DNA from: Loxodes magnus
Lineage: Eukaryota > Ciliophora > Karyorelictea > Loxodida > Loxodidae
DNA length: 64,000 nt
Reading direction: 5' to 3'
Assembly: GCA_946699065.1 (NCBI GenBank)
Contig: CAMPDV010000952.1
Span: forward strand, 62,001 to 126,000
In this document: one piece after another, positions 11,568 to 24,540 of the stretch
Position numbering within the stretch: position 1 is the first letter of the stretch
Layout: the number at the start of each line of letters is the position of its first letter
The notes under the pieces: model-generated
Databases searched by the model: none
What the model was told of the DNA's origin: nothing
What the model saw: the letters and a program-made list of their open reading frames with translations, nothing else
Translations under genes and position numbers: made by a program

Positions 11568-12851
11568 GCAGATGATCTTATTCTTCTTTCCAAATCTGCA
11601 AAGTAGATGTAGAATTTAATAAATGAAACAAATAAAGTTTTTGCATGAACATATTTAAAGATAAATGTTACCAAATCTGAATGCATCTAATTTCTAAAGA
11701 AGAATCAGAAATAATAAATTTTAAATTTATGATTAGGAAATTAACCAATTGCTTAAAAAGAACAAGTAACATATTTAGGAGTTATTCTACATCAGAAGAA
11801 GAACTTGAATCCCCATTGCAAAGAAGTTGCATTCAAATATATAGCTGCAATGAAGAAAGCTGTTTTTTAACGGATGAGATATAAGAATGTAACTCCTTGA
11901 CATTTTAAAACTTTATGTAGACTTTTTACATTACATAAAGCAGAATATGGAGGATATTTAGTACCATGAAGTATTCAAAAAGGAGTAACTGGAGTTCTGA
12001 ACAGAATAGAATCAAGCATGAGATTAATTTCAAGAAAAGCTTTTTAAGTAGCAACTTCAACATTTAATGAATCATGTTATATAGACCTGAATTGATTACC
12101 CTTTAAGCACATTATGGCTATAAAATTCTTCAGATTTTACCATAAAATTAAATAAGAAAGTATTGATTTTCCAAAATCAACAATAGGCTCTCTTTTCATT
12201 AATATATGGAAAAAAGGATTTCAATACTACGATTAAGTATAGCAATTATCAGACCTTTATAATATCGATCTGCAGAATTAATAGAATAATACCAATCTTA
12301 AAACTTTTACTAAACATGTAAGAGAAAAAATACAACAATAATTCTACAAAGTAACTACTAAAAAATGTATGAGAATGAAAACAGCTAAAGTATATACTGA
12401 ATAATTTGGTAATCTTTAACAATTTCCACAAATTACTTATACTAAATTAAACAAATAGTATAGACCAGAAATTATCAGTATATATAAACTTAGAACCTAA
12501 ACTTATAATTTCCGTAAGGATCTTTAAGATCGTCATTACCCCATTGAAAATCCCTATTGTATGTGTGGAGAGTATGAAACTTTCGAGTATATCTTTAAAT
12601 GTGTGTACTATTCTAATATAATGAATTGATTATCGGAAAAGATCGGAAATTATGACTTAAGGCGCCTTATACTATACGATCAAGAATATCTAAACTCATT
12701 TTCAAGGTCTAAATTGGAGTATTTAGACTTATAGATCAAAATATTTCATAAAAAGCTAATGACAAGGAGACTTGAGATTCTAGAAATGGAGAAAGCAAAA
12801 AAGGAAGAAGCTAAAGAGGAGTAGAAAGAAGAACTAACTAAAGAAAAATGA
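11568..12851 (+). mobile_element. 5'-truncated LINE (copy 2), reverse-transcriptase tail
   Basis: The homology begins exactly at the reverse-transcriptase motif C (ADDLILLSKSAKQMQNLIN) and runs in one uninterrupted frame of 427 codons to a tandem TGA TGA at 12849-12854. Downstream come EQVTYLGVILHQKKNLNPHC, VTPWHFKTLCRLFTL, KAEYGGYLVPW, FNESCYIDLNWLPFKH and the C-terminal CxC...C motif (YCMCGEYETFEYIFKC), then an acidic/basic Glu-Lys tail. The same order is seen in the minus-strand LINE at 13965-20468. Two conserved Trp are TGA here (11967-11969 and 12093-12095) but TGG there. 5' truncation is typical of target-primed LINE insertion. The open frame implies recent insertion. No target-site duplication was identified. 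Confidence 0.9.
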
Positions 12852-12854
12852 TGA

Positions 12855-13964
12855 GATGTAAACAATATTAAAAAACTCTTTTAGTTTAAATTTAATTTAT
12901 TTATATGTGATATTCCTTTTTACATTCTTTTACCTTATTTATTTTTATTTACTAAGCTTTAGAAATATTTAATGAGTTATGTTGAAAGATTATAATATCA
13001 AATGATTTTGCTAGATTGATAAATTTTATGTGGCTTTTACTTTGTAGCTAGTCTAATAATTTTTGCCATTCCTTAATGAATTGGATCTTTCTTTAAGAAT
13101 GTTAATGAACATAGAATCTTATTTTCCTAAACTAACTTTAAGATAATAATATGAGAGTTGTAATTCTCTTTCTTGACTATTTTATAACTAATTAGGGATT
13201 TCTTAATAGTAGCCTATTGATCATAAATTGGTTATGAAGTTAATTTCATAAGTATTACTAGTAATAGGATATATTATATTCTAATATTCTTATTTCACTT
13301 CCAAATATTTCTCTAATAAACTCATGCTTATTCATATCTATAGCAATCCTATAGTTCTTATTTCTACTTATCACCTTTAAAATTACTTATATCTTCTAGC
13401 TAGCAATTTAACTTTAGTCCTTTTTAATATCGATAAACCTTATTTGCTCAGTATTTCCTATCTTTTAACCTATAAATAACTAATTTAATTATTTACAAAT
13501 AAATAGCATTAAAGCATTTTTTAGCTTGCTTAAGTTAGACTAAAAATAGAGAAGTGTATAACTTACTCTTAAGCTAGCAAGTTAGATAGACAATATCTAT
13601 TACTACTAAACTATAACCTAAATAAATAATCCTTTATTTCCCAATTTAATAAATAAGAAGGTATATCCTTCCTGCATTTTATACTCTAAAACACAAAAAA
13701 GAAAGTTAGTCAGTACCATAAATAAAAGGATTATAGTTAACTATGAAGGGATTAGGGAATTAATAGCTTTAGTTACTAAATAAGTTTGAGATTATATAAT
13801 TATAACTAAAGGTATAAATGGATGCACTTTCTTAATTCATATCTCTATTTAATATTTAATTTAACTAAAAAAATTTGTGGTACCTTCAATTTTCAGAATA
13901 TGTTCTTCAAATTGAAGGTATTATATTGTTTTTAAATGTTATTATATATCAAGTTTATTGCTCT
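12855..13964. other. Spacer between the two LINE tails
   Basis: AT-rich DNA between the two convergent LINE 3' ends. Around 13720-13850 there is a short plus-strand frame (RIIVNYEGIRELIALVTK) that could be an exon fragment, but nothing supports it. It contains the hairpin at 13881-13920. Confidence 0.4.
13881..13920. repeat. 12-bp inverted repeat next to LINE 3' end
   Basis: TACCTTCAATTT at 13881-13892 and its exact reverse complement at 13909-13920 enclose a 16-base loop. It lies 45 bp beyond the last codon of the minus-strand LINE, on its 3' side. It may be a 3' structure of the element or of its transcript; no equivalent was seen after the other LINE copies. Confidence 0.7.
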
Positions 13965-16900
13965 TCAGAACTAATTTTCTAGTTTAGGTTTTTTTTTTTC
14001 TTCTAAGTATCTCCTTTCTTGTTCATTTTCAAACTAACTTTCATTTTTTTCTATTTTCTGTTGTCAATCTTCTTCTTCTTCATCTTCGCTATCGTTTTCC
14101 TCTTCGTTCCAATCTTCTTCTTCCTCATCATTTTTCATCTAATTTTTTTGGACATCTTATTCTTTGTTTTCTTGTTTTTATTATTCTTCATTCTCTTCAT
14201 TAAAATTTTCTATTCTTAGATTTGCTTCTTTTTATTATTTCTCGTATTGCTCTTCTTCTTTCTCTTGTTATAGAATTTCTCGCCTCCTTTTGATAAACAT
14301 TTGAATGAATATTTTTATTTATTCATCCACCATTTCTATTTTTTTCTTAGAAAAAGAGTTTATATATAGTTAATCGTAACTTATTAGTTTCAAAATATCA
14401 CATTAACCAATTTTGGAGACCAATCATTCTCTTATATCAATGTAATATATACATTCCATTACATGTTGGAGAGTGTCATATTCTCCGCATATACAAAAAG
14501 GGTTTTCAATAATATAATTTCGATCTTTCAGAGTCTTTCGAAATGCGTAAGACTGGCTTCTAATCTTATAGATGCAAATTATTTCTTTCAAATATTTTTT
14601 GTTTAATTTTGTGTATGTTATTTTGGGGAATTATCTTAGGTTTTAAAATTGTTCTGTATATATTTATGCAGTAGGCATTCTGCTGAATCTTGAAAGAGCT
14701 AATTCAAAATATGTCTTTTATATTTATGCCTACACATATTTACTGAATTAAGTTAAGTTGTTATTGTGCTCTTTATTATCAATTTCTATTTTATAAAATG
14801 AGGCCAGTTTCTAAACTTCATCATAATATTGATATCCCTCTTTATAATTGTTCTCAAACAATATTCCAATAGATGATTAAGGTTGATTTTAGCTTTCATT
14901 TCTAATCTTAAAGAAAAACCTGAAATACTTAAGAGCCATCATGTGTTTGAATGGCATCCAGTTGAGGTCTACAAAGCATGATTCATTAAACGTATTTCCT
15001 GCTGATTAAAAGGCTTTTCTGGCTATTAACCTCATGCTCTTTTCAATTCTGTTCAAGATTCCATTTATTCCATACTGAACAGTCCAAGGTATTAAGTCCC
15101 CACCGTATTCTGCTTTAGGAAGCGTGAACAGTCTACAAAGCATTTTGAAGTTTCAAGGTGTTACGTTTCTATATCTTGATAATGCAAATACTGCCTTTTT
15201 AATTGCTGAAAGATAGTTTGCAGCAACGTATTTGCAATGGTTAATTAGATTCTTCTTTTGGTGAAGGATCACCCCTAAATATGTGACTTGCTGTTTCTAA
15301 ATTATTGCTTGGTCTCCTATTTTTAAGTCTAGTTTTGTTTCTTTGCTTTTCTTTTTTAAAAACTATATCGTTTCGCATTTGGAGACATTTATTTTAAGAA
15401 ATGTCTAATTGAAAATGGAGTTTGCTTCATTAATAAGTGACTACATATTTTTTTATGAGTTCGATAATAGGATTAAATCGTCAGCTCAACCTCTACAAGT
15501 GAACCTATTCTTAAAATTAGCACATCTGAATCCTAATATTTCTCCTTTGTTTTCTATATGTCTAATGACAATGTCATAGTATAATAATGCAAGCACAGGT
15601 CCATGCGAACTTCCTTACATCACTCCATTGCTAAATTTCAATTTCTTAGAATTTGCTCCGTCTATAATAAAGGAAGTAGTTAAGTTATTATAAAATGATT
15701 CTAAAGCCAAGATGAGACCTAGTGGTAATTTGACTCTTCTTAGTTATTTAAAAAGAATTCTTCTTTCAATAGAATCAAACATTTTCTCTACGTCAATTAA
15801 AGTTGCAATCAATTTAGTTTTTCCTTTCGCTTGTTTTCGATAAAGATCTATGATTTATTGGATCACTCATATTTATTAGGTCGTTTATTTGTTCTTCATA
15901 AACCCCATTTAGCTTGAGTGGATTAACTGTCTTTCATAAATTATTGAGTAGAGTCTCTTCGTAAGGGCCTTATCATATAATTTCAAAATAGTATTGATAA
16001 GGGAAATAGGGCGTCAGTTTTTTCAATCGTCTTTACTTCCTTTTTTGAAAATGGGGATTATGATAGAAGTATTAAGCTCTTCAGGAATCCTTCCAATTCT
16101 AAGCATGTTATTTATAAAAGAATGAAGCATCAACGCTAGATAATATCCTGCATATTTTAGCAGTTCTCCTTTTATTCCATCTGGCCCTGCTGCTTTACCA
16201 TTAGGAATTAGACTTATAAGTTAGGTAATCTCTTCTATTGTAAAAGGATCGAAATTTTATAAGTAAGAAAAGGGTTAATTTTGAATTTCTATGTTATTTT
16301 CATAAATTGCATCTATTTTCTAGTTACTTAGTTCAATCTATTGGTTAGTTAAATTCGAATGCTTGCTAAATACCTAATTTTCCCATGCTTCTACAAATTA
16401 GTCCTTCAATTCCTTATTAAAATTCATCAAATTTCTTTGTCTAGGGTTAAGTATTTTCTTTGCTTAAGAAAACATATCTTTTGTGGTTTCATTGAGGAGT
16501 AGGAATCTGTTTTTGGCCTTTTGTTTTTTAAATTTTCATAAATGATGCTAAAAGCTTTTTCATAATGTGTTCGCTCTTTAGTGAAGATCAATGATTTCTT
16601 AGTTATTCCTCCCTATATATGCTAAAGTTTCTTTGTACAATTAATTTGCTCTCTTTGCTTCGATATATTTTTATGTGAGGTCCTTAGGAAGTCTATTATA
16701 CTTCGGGTCTGGGATAAATGAGCCTAAAACTTAATCTGCATTGTTCTAAATGCAGTCTCTAATATAAGTGTATTAATCTTCTAAGTTATCTCTATCAATT
16801 AGGAAGAATACTTCTACTTAATCTTTGAATGAATTCTAATAGATAAATCTATCAATAGGATCCTACAGTCTACTTATTTTGTACTTTCTCACTTTTATTT

Positions 16901-19900
16901 TTTCAGTTTGAAGATGAGTATGGTATACAAATTCAACTGTGAATGGAATATGATCTGAAAATAAGCTATAATTATGAACCTGAAAATTTCTAAATTAATT
17001 CATATTCAAGTGATTACTGATGACAATATAATCGTTGCAATACATATTTTTATTCCCTTTATGTAAACATGTGTTCATATTTGCATCGTTTATTATTTCT
17101 AAATCGTTTTAGAGAATGAATTCTTAGAATCTATTTGTATTGTCATAGTTGTTAATAGGGTTATCCCCAAAGTCTTATAGTAGAGCGTTAAAATCTCCTA
17201 ATAATATATGTGAGTTGTCAGGAAAAGAATTAAGGAATACATTTATATATTCATATGCTTCGTCTTTTATATTTTCACTCTTGCTGTTATCTGGCATGTA
17301 ACAAGATGTTATGAATATATTATCTAGTTTGATTGTAACGAACCTCTCTTGAGCTAATTGTTATATGCTATTCTATTCCGTGCTATTAAGTTAATCTCTA
17401 ACAATTAAGCAAACTCCTCCTCCTTTTCCTGAGTTCTTGAAATAGGTCCTATATCCATTAATAAGTATTGGAGGATAGTCTTATTTTTATCACGTTTCAT
17501 TAATTGAGAAAATGTCTAAGTCATTATTTCGTATAAATTCTTCCACGTTTAATTGCTTGCTTCCAATTCCATTTATGTTAATATGTCCAAGCTTTATTAT
17601 GCCTATCTCTCTTTGCTTATCGATTGGCATCTTTATTTCTTAATTCCCAAATTCTTGTTTGCATTAATATGGTTATTCTACATTGTTCTCTACACCTCCT
17701 TTGAGTCTTAGTTATTTTTAAAGGACAATATAGTTAATTCTAAAATCGGTTTATAGCAGCGTTTTAACTATATAATTTCCGTTTTTTATAAATCGATGAA
17801 TTTCTTATGATGAAGTCAAAACTCCTCCTTTTATTCCTGGCTCATAAATACAGAGAATCTTCTCATTTTGATGAATTTATATGTTAAGCAATTTGGGGCA
17901 ATTTTTGATATATTACCTGTAACTTATTATAATGAATAATGTTAATGAATCGTACTTTTCGCTCAATTTATTATCGATTTTTATATTTATTTCATTTCCA
18001 TCACACGTAGCATGGTTTAATTTGCAAGATAAAGTTATAAATCTATTGCCTACTAAAGTGAAAAGATTCTAATTTCATCATTTATTGGACCTTATAAATT
18101 GAATTAGTTAGGCGTCTTTAAATTCGTATTTATTTAAAATCTCTTCAATATTTACTTCATTAAACCCAAATTTTGACTATTTTAAGTTTAAAGTGTCTTG
18201 GTTAAATTTGGCATCTCTTCAACTTCTCTTTCCAAATTTTGTTTGGCTATCCCAATTCATCACATATGATGTCTAGATATTTGAATTTTCTAAAATTTCA
18301 ATCTGCTAATCTTCTTAAATTTAATCAATTAAAAGTGTTTATGTTGTAGCGTTTCATTTTATTTCTTTCAAGTAAGATTGAGTTTTAACATCTTATTATT
18401 TTCTCTATATTTCTGAAATTTATGCATAAACATTTAGCTTCAATTCTACTTGATGCTCATAATCCTGCATGAGTTAAACATATAATCCGTTTAATTCATT
18501 ATATTACTCTTACAGTTTTCCATTATTCTATTTTGTGATTTATAGTTCTTGTTAAGAAGCAACTAGCTAATGATTGGTAACTACTGTTATTGTTCCTTCA
18601 TCCTTAGCCTTGATAGAATTTTAAGTTTAAATAACCTAATTCTTTAACTCCATGATTCTTGTCTAACTATAATTGCTTATTAATTTCCCTTTTTCTGTTC
18701 ATGTTCAAGCATCTTTGCTATTAATTTTTAAACAGGTTTGTGTTTCCTTTTCTCAAAACTATTTTTATTAACACGAGACAAGCCTTTAGTAGACACTCTA
18801 TATATCTTAATTGATAAATTATTTGTTTAATTTATCATATAAATTCTACAACTTTGTATACTTCAATTCAACGAAGTCGCACTAGGTAGATTGATCTAAG
18901 AATAATAAGTCTGTACCAGTAGTTGAATCTAAAGTCGATATAGTTTCTTGAGAAATTTAGTTGCTGAATTGAATTTCAATTTATGTTTATTCATTCTATG
19001 CCTGAGGAGTGATTGTTTATGTAAAAAGGCTTTTGACTGATTTGGCATATTTATTTTTTTGAAAGCTCAGTTCCTATGATATTTAATAATTCTCATTTTG
19101 TAATAATTAGCATTAAGCCTGTTGTTACTGGCAATTGACTGTGAGTGAATGTACCTTTTAGTCAATCTGATCTATTTTGCTTAATAAATGAAAATTTTAA
19201 CCTTTGAGATTTTAGTTAAGAGTTTCTACCTCCCTAAGATGTTATTATACTTCATTATGTCTCAAATTACATTTACTCAATTCAGCTTGAATGAATTAAA
19301 TTTGAGTAACCAAGTTGTTTATAATATTTTGGGCTTCTTACTTGGAAGCAAGTATTGCCTCATCTTGTAGTTTAAATGATTGTGTCATGTTCATTAGCTC
19401 CTCACTAAGCATAGCTTGTTTTACTATACTTTCCTATTAAGTCTAAGTGAGAAGTTAACTCTAAGTTTCCAATTCTTATATTTAAGTTAAGGAAAGATCA
19501 GTATTCGTTTATATTGATTATTATTTATTTGTAGCATTATTTACAAATTATTTGGACTAAAGCATTAACTATTTCTACTAATTATCAAACCTTAAGATTT
19601 AATTTTTATTCTAGATTTTCTTAATTTACTTTTGAGCTTTAAATAAATAATTTTGGTATTATTCTAAGTGTATTTTATATTGTGATTTAATGTTTAAAGT
19701 TTCTTTATTGTGTTACTCATATATATGTATTAGCTTTTTTTACAGAGAATTATTTTTAGTTATGAGTTTTTAAATTCGAAATTTAAGATTTTTGCTTTCA
19801 CTTAGCCTTTAATTTTCAAAAGTATTTGCCTCTTCTATCTTGCTTTAAATTTTATATTTTAATTTTGCAATTTTTTCTTAAAGTTACGCATTTTAAATCT

Positions 19901-20468
19901 CAAGATCAGTTAAGTATGTAATATCAAACTTCTCTTAGTAATCAGTTTAAATGTCTATTGAAATCTGCTATTGAATTTTAATGTTATTTTTTGTATTGAA
20001 TTGTTGAATTTTTATAGTCTCTTATTAATTTTGTATTTAAATTTAATTTTAGTTTTTAATTAAAGAAATATCTTAAATATCCTAAGTATCTAAAGTATCT
20101 TACTGTATATTGGATATTTTAGATACCATCGTAGAGGTTGAAGTAACAAGCTAGTCTTTTTACCTATAAGTATATTTCCTATATTTGAGATTAGTCTTCA
20201 ATTAATGTCCACGTTTTAAAGAATTGCCAAGCTGTCTTAGTGGAATTCGAAGATATCTATTAATTTGGCATTAACTGCAGCTCTTTAGCAAATTTCTTAG
20301 TAATTTCATGATATTATCAACGGATTTAAGTTGCAGCGATTCCATGTCTATTTCATAAAAGTAGTTGAGCATCTGCCTATGCTCATCGTTTTAGAAAGCA
20401 GCTTCTTTATTTTTAGATAAAGAAGAGTCGCTAAGAAAGAAATCTTGCGAATTTTTGTGCATGTACAT
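13965..20468 (-). mobile_element. Full-length APE-type LINE (copy 1), intact frame
   Basis: A non-LTR retrotransposon that copies itself by target-primed reverse transcription. From ATG at 20468 to TGA at 13965 the frame is unbroken (2,167 codons). Every motif checked (endonuclease Trp, RT motif C, C-terminal Trp) lies in the same frame as both ends. Fifteen A residues (transcript strand) sit directly before the start codon. The element is about 6.5 kb. Copies 2 (11568-12851) and 3 (50885-51620) are 5'-truncated relatives. The 5' end cannot be fixed because no second full copy is in the window. The coiled-coil part might in principle be a host gene fused in frame, but the single frame argues for one element. 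Confidence 0.85.
13965..20468 (-). CDS. LINE polyprotein: coiled coil, endonuclease, reverse transcriptase
   Basis: Residues about 1-720: after MYMHKNSQDFFLSDSSLSK, a long Gln/Lys/Glu coiled coil (QLQEKIAKLKYKIQSKIEEA), resembling the trimerising part of LINE ORF1 proteins. About 720-950: unknown domain (NWDSQTKFGKRSWRDAKFN). About 955-1200: apurinic endonuclease, with GHININGIGSKQLNVEEFI, DLDIFSINETW and SGKGGGVCLIVRD. About 1350-1750: reverse transcriptase, with PNGKAAGPDGIKGELLKY, NWRPISLINTILKLYDKA, motif A IDVEKMFDSI, motif B GVMQGSSHGPVL and motif C GWADDLILLS, where the usual F/Y before ADD is a TGA-coded Trp. About 1995: CICGEYDTLQHVMEC. The tail is Glu/Asp-rich. Many Trp are TGA, including ETW. 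The enzyme looks catalytically complete at all motifs inspected. Confidence 0.88.
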
Positions 20469-21239
20469 TTTTTTTTTTTTTTATCTCTATTTAATATTTG
20501 AAGCATATTTCAAACTCTTTAATCAGATAGTTATTAAAAAAGCTATTAAGATCATTATTTACATTTTACACTAAAGAGAGACTCTAAGTTCAATCTTCTT
20601 AGTATTTTTTAAAATTAGAGTAAGTATTTCTAACTTAAATAGAGCCAGTAGGACAAGGATAATTTGTATTGATAAGATGAGAAATATATGAGATTCTAGT
20701 TATTCTCTATTAATTCATATTTCAAAGAGCAGAAATAATTATTAAACTGCTTATTTTATTTATTATAACTAGAAACTAAGAAAAAAGTTTATCTAGTTTA
20801 ATTAATTTATTTTAGTAATTTTTACAACTAAAATAGATCTAAAAATTATTTAATCAAGTATATTCTTTTTCGTTTAAATAATAAATACAATGCTTAGCTA
20901 ATTAATTAATTTCTATTTATTAGTCACTTTCATTATATTAAGAGTATTGTTATTTGACTAAGGTTGTAGGATGTTTTTTTGTATTATATATTGCTATTAG
21001 TTATAGAAATTAAATCTAAGATTGAATAGAAAGCTTTTATATTTAAATCCTAATTTGTACCCTTTTTTATGCTAAAAGGTATTTGCTTTAGTTTTTTAAA
21101 TTGGATAAATAAGTTTTTTGGATTTTTTCCATCAGTAACCTAACATGTTTAGAGCTACATTGGAAATAAGCTTTTATCATATAGATATTTTCATACCTAG
21201 TAAAGATAACTTTACATATCCTAAATGATCTCATATTTT
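20469..21239. other. Spacer, no gene seen
   Basis: AT-rich DNA beginning with the T-run that faces the LINE start codon. No domain or convincing frame was found. Confidence 0.45.
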
Positions 21240-21245
21240 AAATGA

Positions 21246-24200
21246 TATCAAACTCCAAAAGCATTACAAAAATATATCTCAGAGGCAAGACTAATAGGCT
21301 TTAATAATACTGGTCTTTCTCTTAATGATCTACCTAAAAGCTTTAGAAAAGTAAAATATTACTCATTAATAGAATCTCTACTCATCAAAAATACATCGAG
21401 TCAAATAGTTTTAGACTTATAGATTCAAATTAAGATACTTAGATAGCATTATGAAGGTCTAATTTGTAATTTTCTTACTTTAAATTTCTGGTAAAATGAA
21501 GATTTTAAATCTTCATATACTTGTTAGTTTAACTAAGACGATGAAGGTTTATATTCTGGTAATTAGTATAGAGAGATTATTTTGCAGGATGACTGCACAT
21601 TTTATAAAATAGCGTTTGATAGTCCGAGTGAAGAATTGAGATATAAATCAAGTTGATTAGTTATAGACTAAAACTAAACTTCAAATAATAAAAAAAGAAG
21701 TAGAAGAAAAGTGTCATTTCTTTGCATCTTCCATTACCTTATAAGGATAATAGCTTCCAGCATGAACATTCTTAGAACTTAATGTAGCAACTATTTTAAC
21801 AACCGAAAATAAACTTTTGATAAAGTGTACTTAAATATAACCAGTAATAAGTATCTCCAGTTTCTATAGTGATACAGAATAATGAATATAACATAATTAA
21901 CCTAGCTAATATCTTTATAATGTATAGATTTGTTTCTAATTCAAGCATATATATCTAATCTGTTTCTTTTTGCCAAAGTCTTGATAGCATTTGATAAACT
22001 GCTACCCCCTTTACCACTACATTGTTTATATAAATCAATACTTAAGAGCTGGAGTCAGGAAATTACTATACATTCACTTTTAAGGAGTGACTAAGTAAAC
22101 TAGCCAAAAAGTAATCAATGTTAACAGAGTTCCTCAAGCTGAAAATTTTATAGTGAGCTCTCAAAAAGGAAAAGCGTGAGATACCTTATTTACTCTAAAG
22201 TGTGATGATGCTACGGATTTAGATGAAGAATATCCCTTAAGAGCCAGATCTGTTACATAGGATTATTCAATCAAGAATTTCCTTTAAATTAGATAAAGAA
22301 TATTTACACTAAAAACTTTAAGTTACCTTAAGTAGATTATACCAGTTCATTAGTAGTAGAAGTCATTGTCTATGACTAGTTTAGCGCATCTACTAAAATG
22401 TTTTCTAATATCTAAGAAGAAAGGATATTATAATTCTTATCTTAGCAAATATAAACCCTATAAACTAGATAATTCGCCTCAGATGCAAAAGCTTAAAATT
22501 TTATGCATGACGTAGCTATTGAAATAAGTACCAGTACTCTGAATCTTTCTCCTCTAGAATGAAACAGTTCTTATTATATCTTTCCTAAAAAATAGAGAAG
22601 CAAGAATAGATGACAATAGCAGTTTCTAGTTACTATGAAGCAAGACTAAAAGTAGCATCTGAAAAACTGCAGAAGTATATAGACAGTATCTGCCAATATC
22701 TTAACTAGTAAAAAAAGTACAAGATATCCTAAAACTAGATGGGCTAGCTTATGTAGATCATTAAAAAATTCAACTATATAAAGCTAAACTCGAACAAAAA
22801 GCATAAACTAGTCTTATGACTAGAAGAAGTATCTTTAACCAGGCAAATAATCATATTTTAAACTATCAAACTTATACAGTCTAAATTTGATAACTCCTGT
22901 AAATAATTCTTCTATCCTATGCAAAGGAGAAGGAAATTCCTGATAAGAAATAGAGCTACGAAATTAGAATCTTTTCTTTTTTATGATATAAATCATTAAA
23001 ACTTTAAAGGAGATATAAGGATAGTAATGGAAATTTCTCTGTCTAAGTACTAAACTACTCTAATGATCTTAAAGGATGCATTGTTGCATTCTTCATTTTT
23101 GAAGAAACAGACCATATGAGTTGGATGATTTGAGTTATATCCAATATTTAAATCTTTCGGTTTACTAAATATCTGAATAAGCAAATGAAGGATTCTATAA
23201 GAAGGGTAAACTGAAAAAAGCGAAAATCTAAATCGAATTTGTTCTAAGCTATAACCAAATTTAAACACCTTCAAATGTAGTATGCCAAATGTGAGATATT
23301 AACGAATAAAAATGAGATAATGGAATATCATGCTCAATAGAAAAATTCAATTTACTAACTATAAAAAGTGTAAATTGTAGTTAGTCAGGATTTGTTATAC
23401 TCGCTTCAGTTGTATAAGAGGTAGAAGAATGAGAAAAAAATGAAGAAAAACAAAATGATAAAGAATCAGACTAAGGACTTAACTTAAATGAAAAAAGAGA
23501 GGACAATGAAATTATTAAAGCTATAAGCATCCAGTTATTGCTTACTAATTATTAATCTTATGTTCTATATTTGCCAATTTAAATATTTATAATTCTGCAT
23601 GTAATGTCAAAAGGTTAAAGAAAATTTAGATAGAGCCTTATATTTTAGTTCTTTAAATCGACCAGAACTATCTGAATGAATGATTAATGTTTTCATAACA
23701 GTTCTTTGATTAAAGATTCAATTTCAAACTTAAAAAAACTTAATTTTGTATATAGATTTTACTATTGCTTCGTGATGCTTACTGGTAACCTCATAATTGC
23801 TACTTAATAGAGAAGTTTAGGCTAAAATTTTGGAGTTACGGTTTTAGTAGGTTAAGGAATGTCTATACGGAAGTAGTTTGAATAATTCTTAATATAGTTT
23901 AAGAAAATTTAGTAACTCATTATTTTTAACTGCTGCATTTTATTCTTAAATTAATTTCATGCATTTTGCTGATAGTATTCTAACCGTAGTTTTAACTATC
24001 TTAACTAAGTTTCTTTATCCATAAGTTTGCTGGTATAATATCTTCTTAGTTATTTTTACTTAGTAAAACACTATGATTCATCTTATCTTCTGTTAATCTT
24101 GCATACAAATTTTTCACCACCACTTTCAGTCTTTTCTTTAGTAAGAGCTTACTCTGAAACATAATGTATAACTTGAAAAATCACGAGATATATGAATAAT

Positions 24201-24540
24201 AGGGGTCATAAAAAGAACTAAGTCAGCTACTAAATTAGAGCAAACGTTAAATTTATAACTTCAGACATCATTTTATGTTTTTAGAAGAGAACTTAAATAC
24301 TCAAATCTAATGAAAGAAGACAACAATGAAAATTATAAGCCTGAAAATATTTTTGGCTTTAGTCCACTTGCATCAGATTGGAAATAAAAAGAAGGAACAA
24401 GTTGTGATATAAGTAAGACTGAAAAATGGACAGCATATCGTAATTGTCTATGCAGATTAAAATAGTAGGGAGGACAAGAATAAACTGCACTGCTTGTAGT
24501 AAAATTAGTTACTTATTGAATTATGATCAAATTGCTTTTT
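21246..24540 (+). pseudogene. REJ/PKD-like membrane protein, frame-broken
   Basis: The N-terminal part, 21246-22080, is soluble and then Cys-rich or membrane-like (YQTPKALQKYISEARLIGF, YREIILQDDCTFYKIAF). At 22111-22240 a REJ/PKD-type pattern appears: VNRVPQAENFIVSSQKGKAW then FTLKCDDATDLDEEYPLR, with the typical C...D-D-x-D...YPL. After 22323 the matching beta strand follows in another frame (TSSLVVEVIVYDQFSASTKM). From 23500 come membrane stretches (SYCLLIINLMFYICQF, SILTVVLTILTKFLY) and an end near NIFGFSPLASDWKQKEG. The convincing frame changes several times (start positions mod 3: 0, 1, 0, 2, 1), so this is a decayed gene or one with unseen tiny introns. REJ proteins are cell-surface receptors related to polycystins. 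The function is inferred from pattern only. Confidence 0.5.

Noticed and set aside
14019-14219. 66-aa very hydrophobic plus-strand frame
   Set aside because: Shadow of the Glu/Asp-rich tail of the minus-strand LINE protein.
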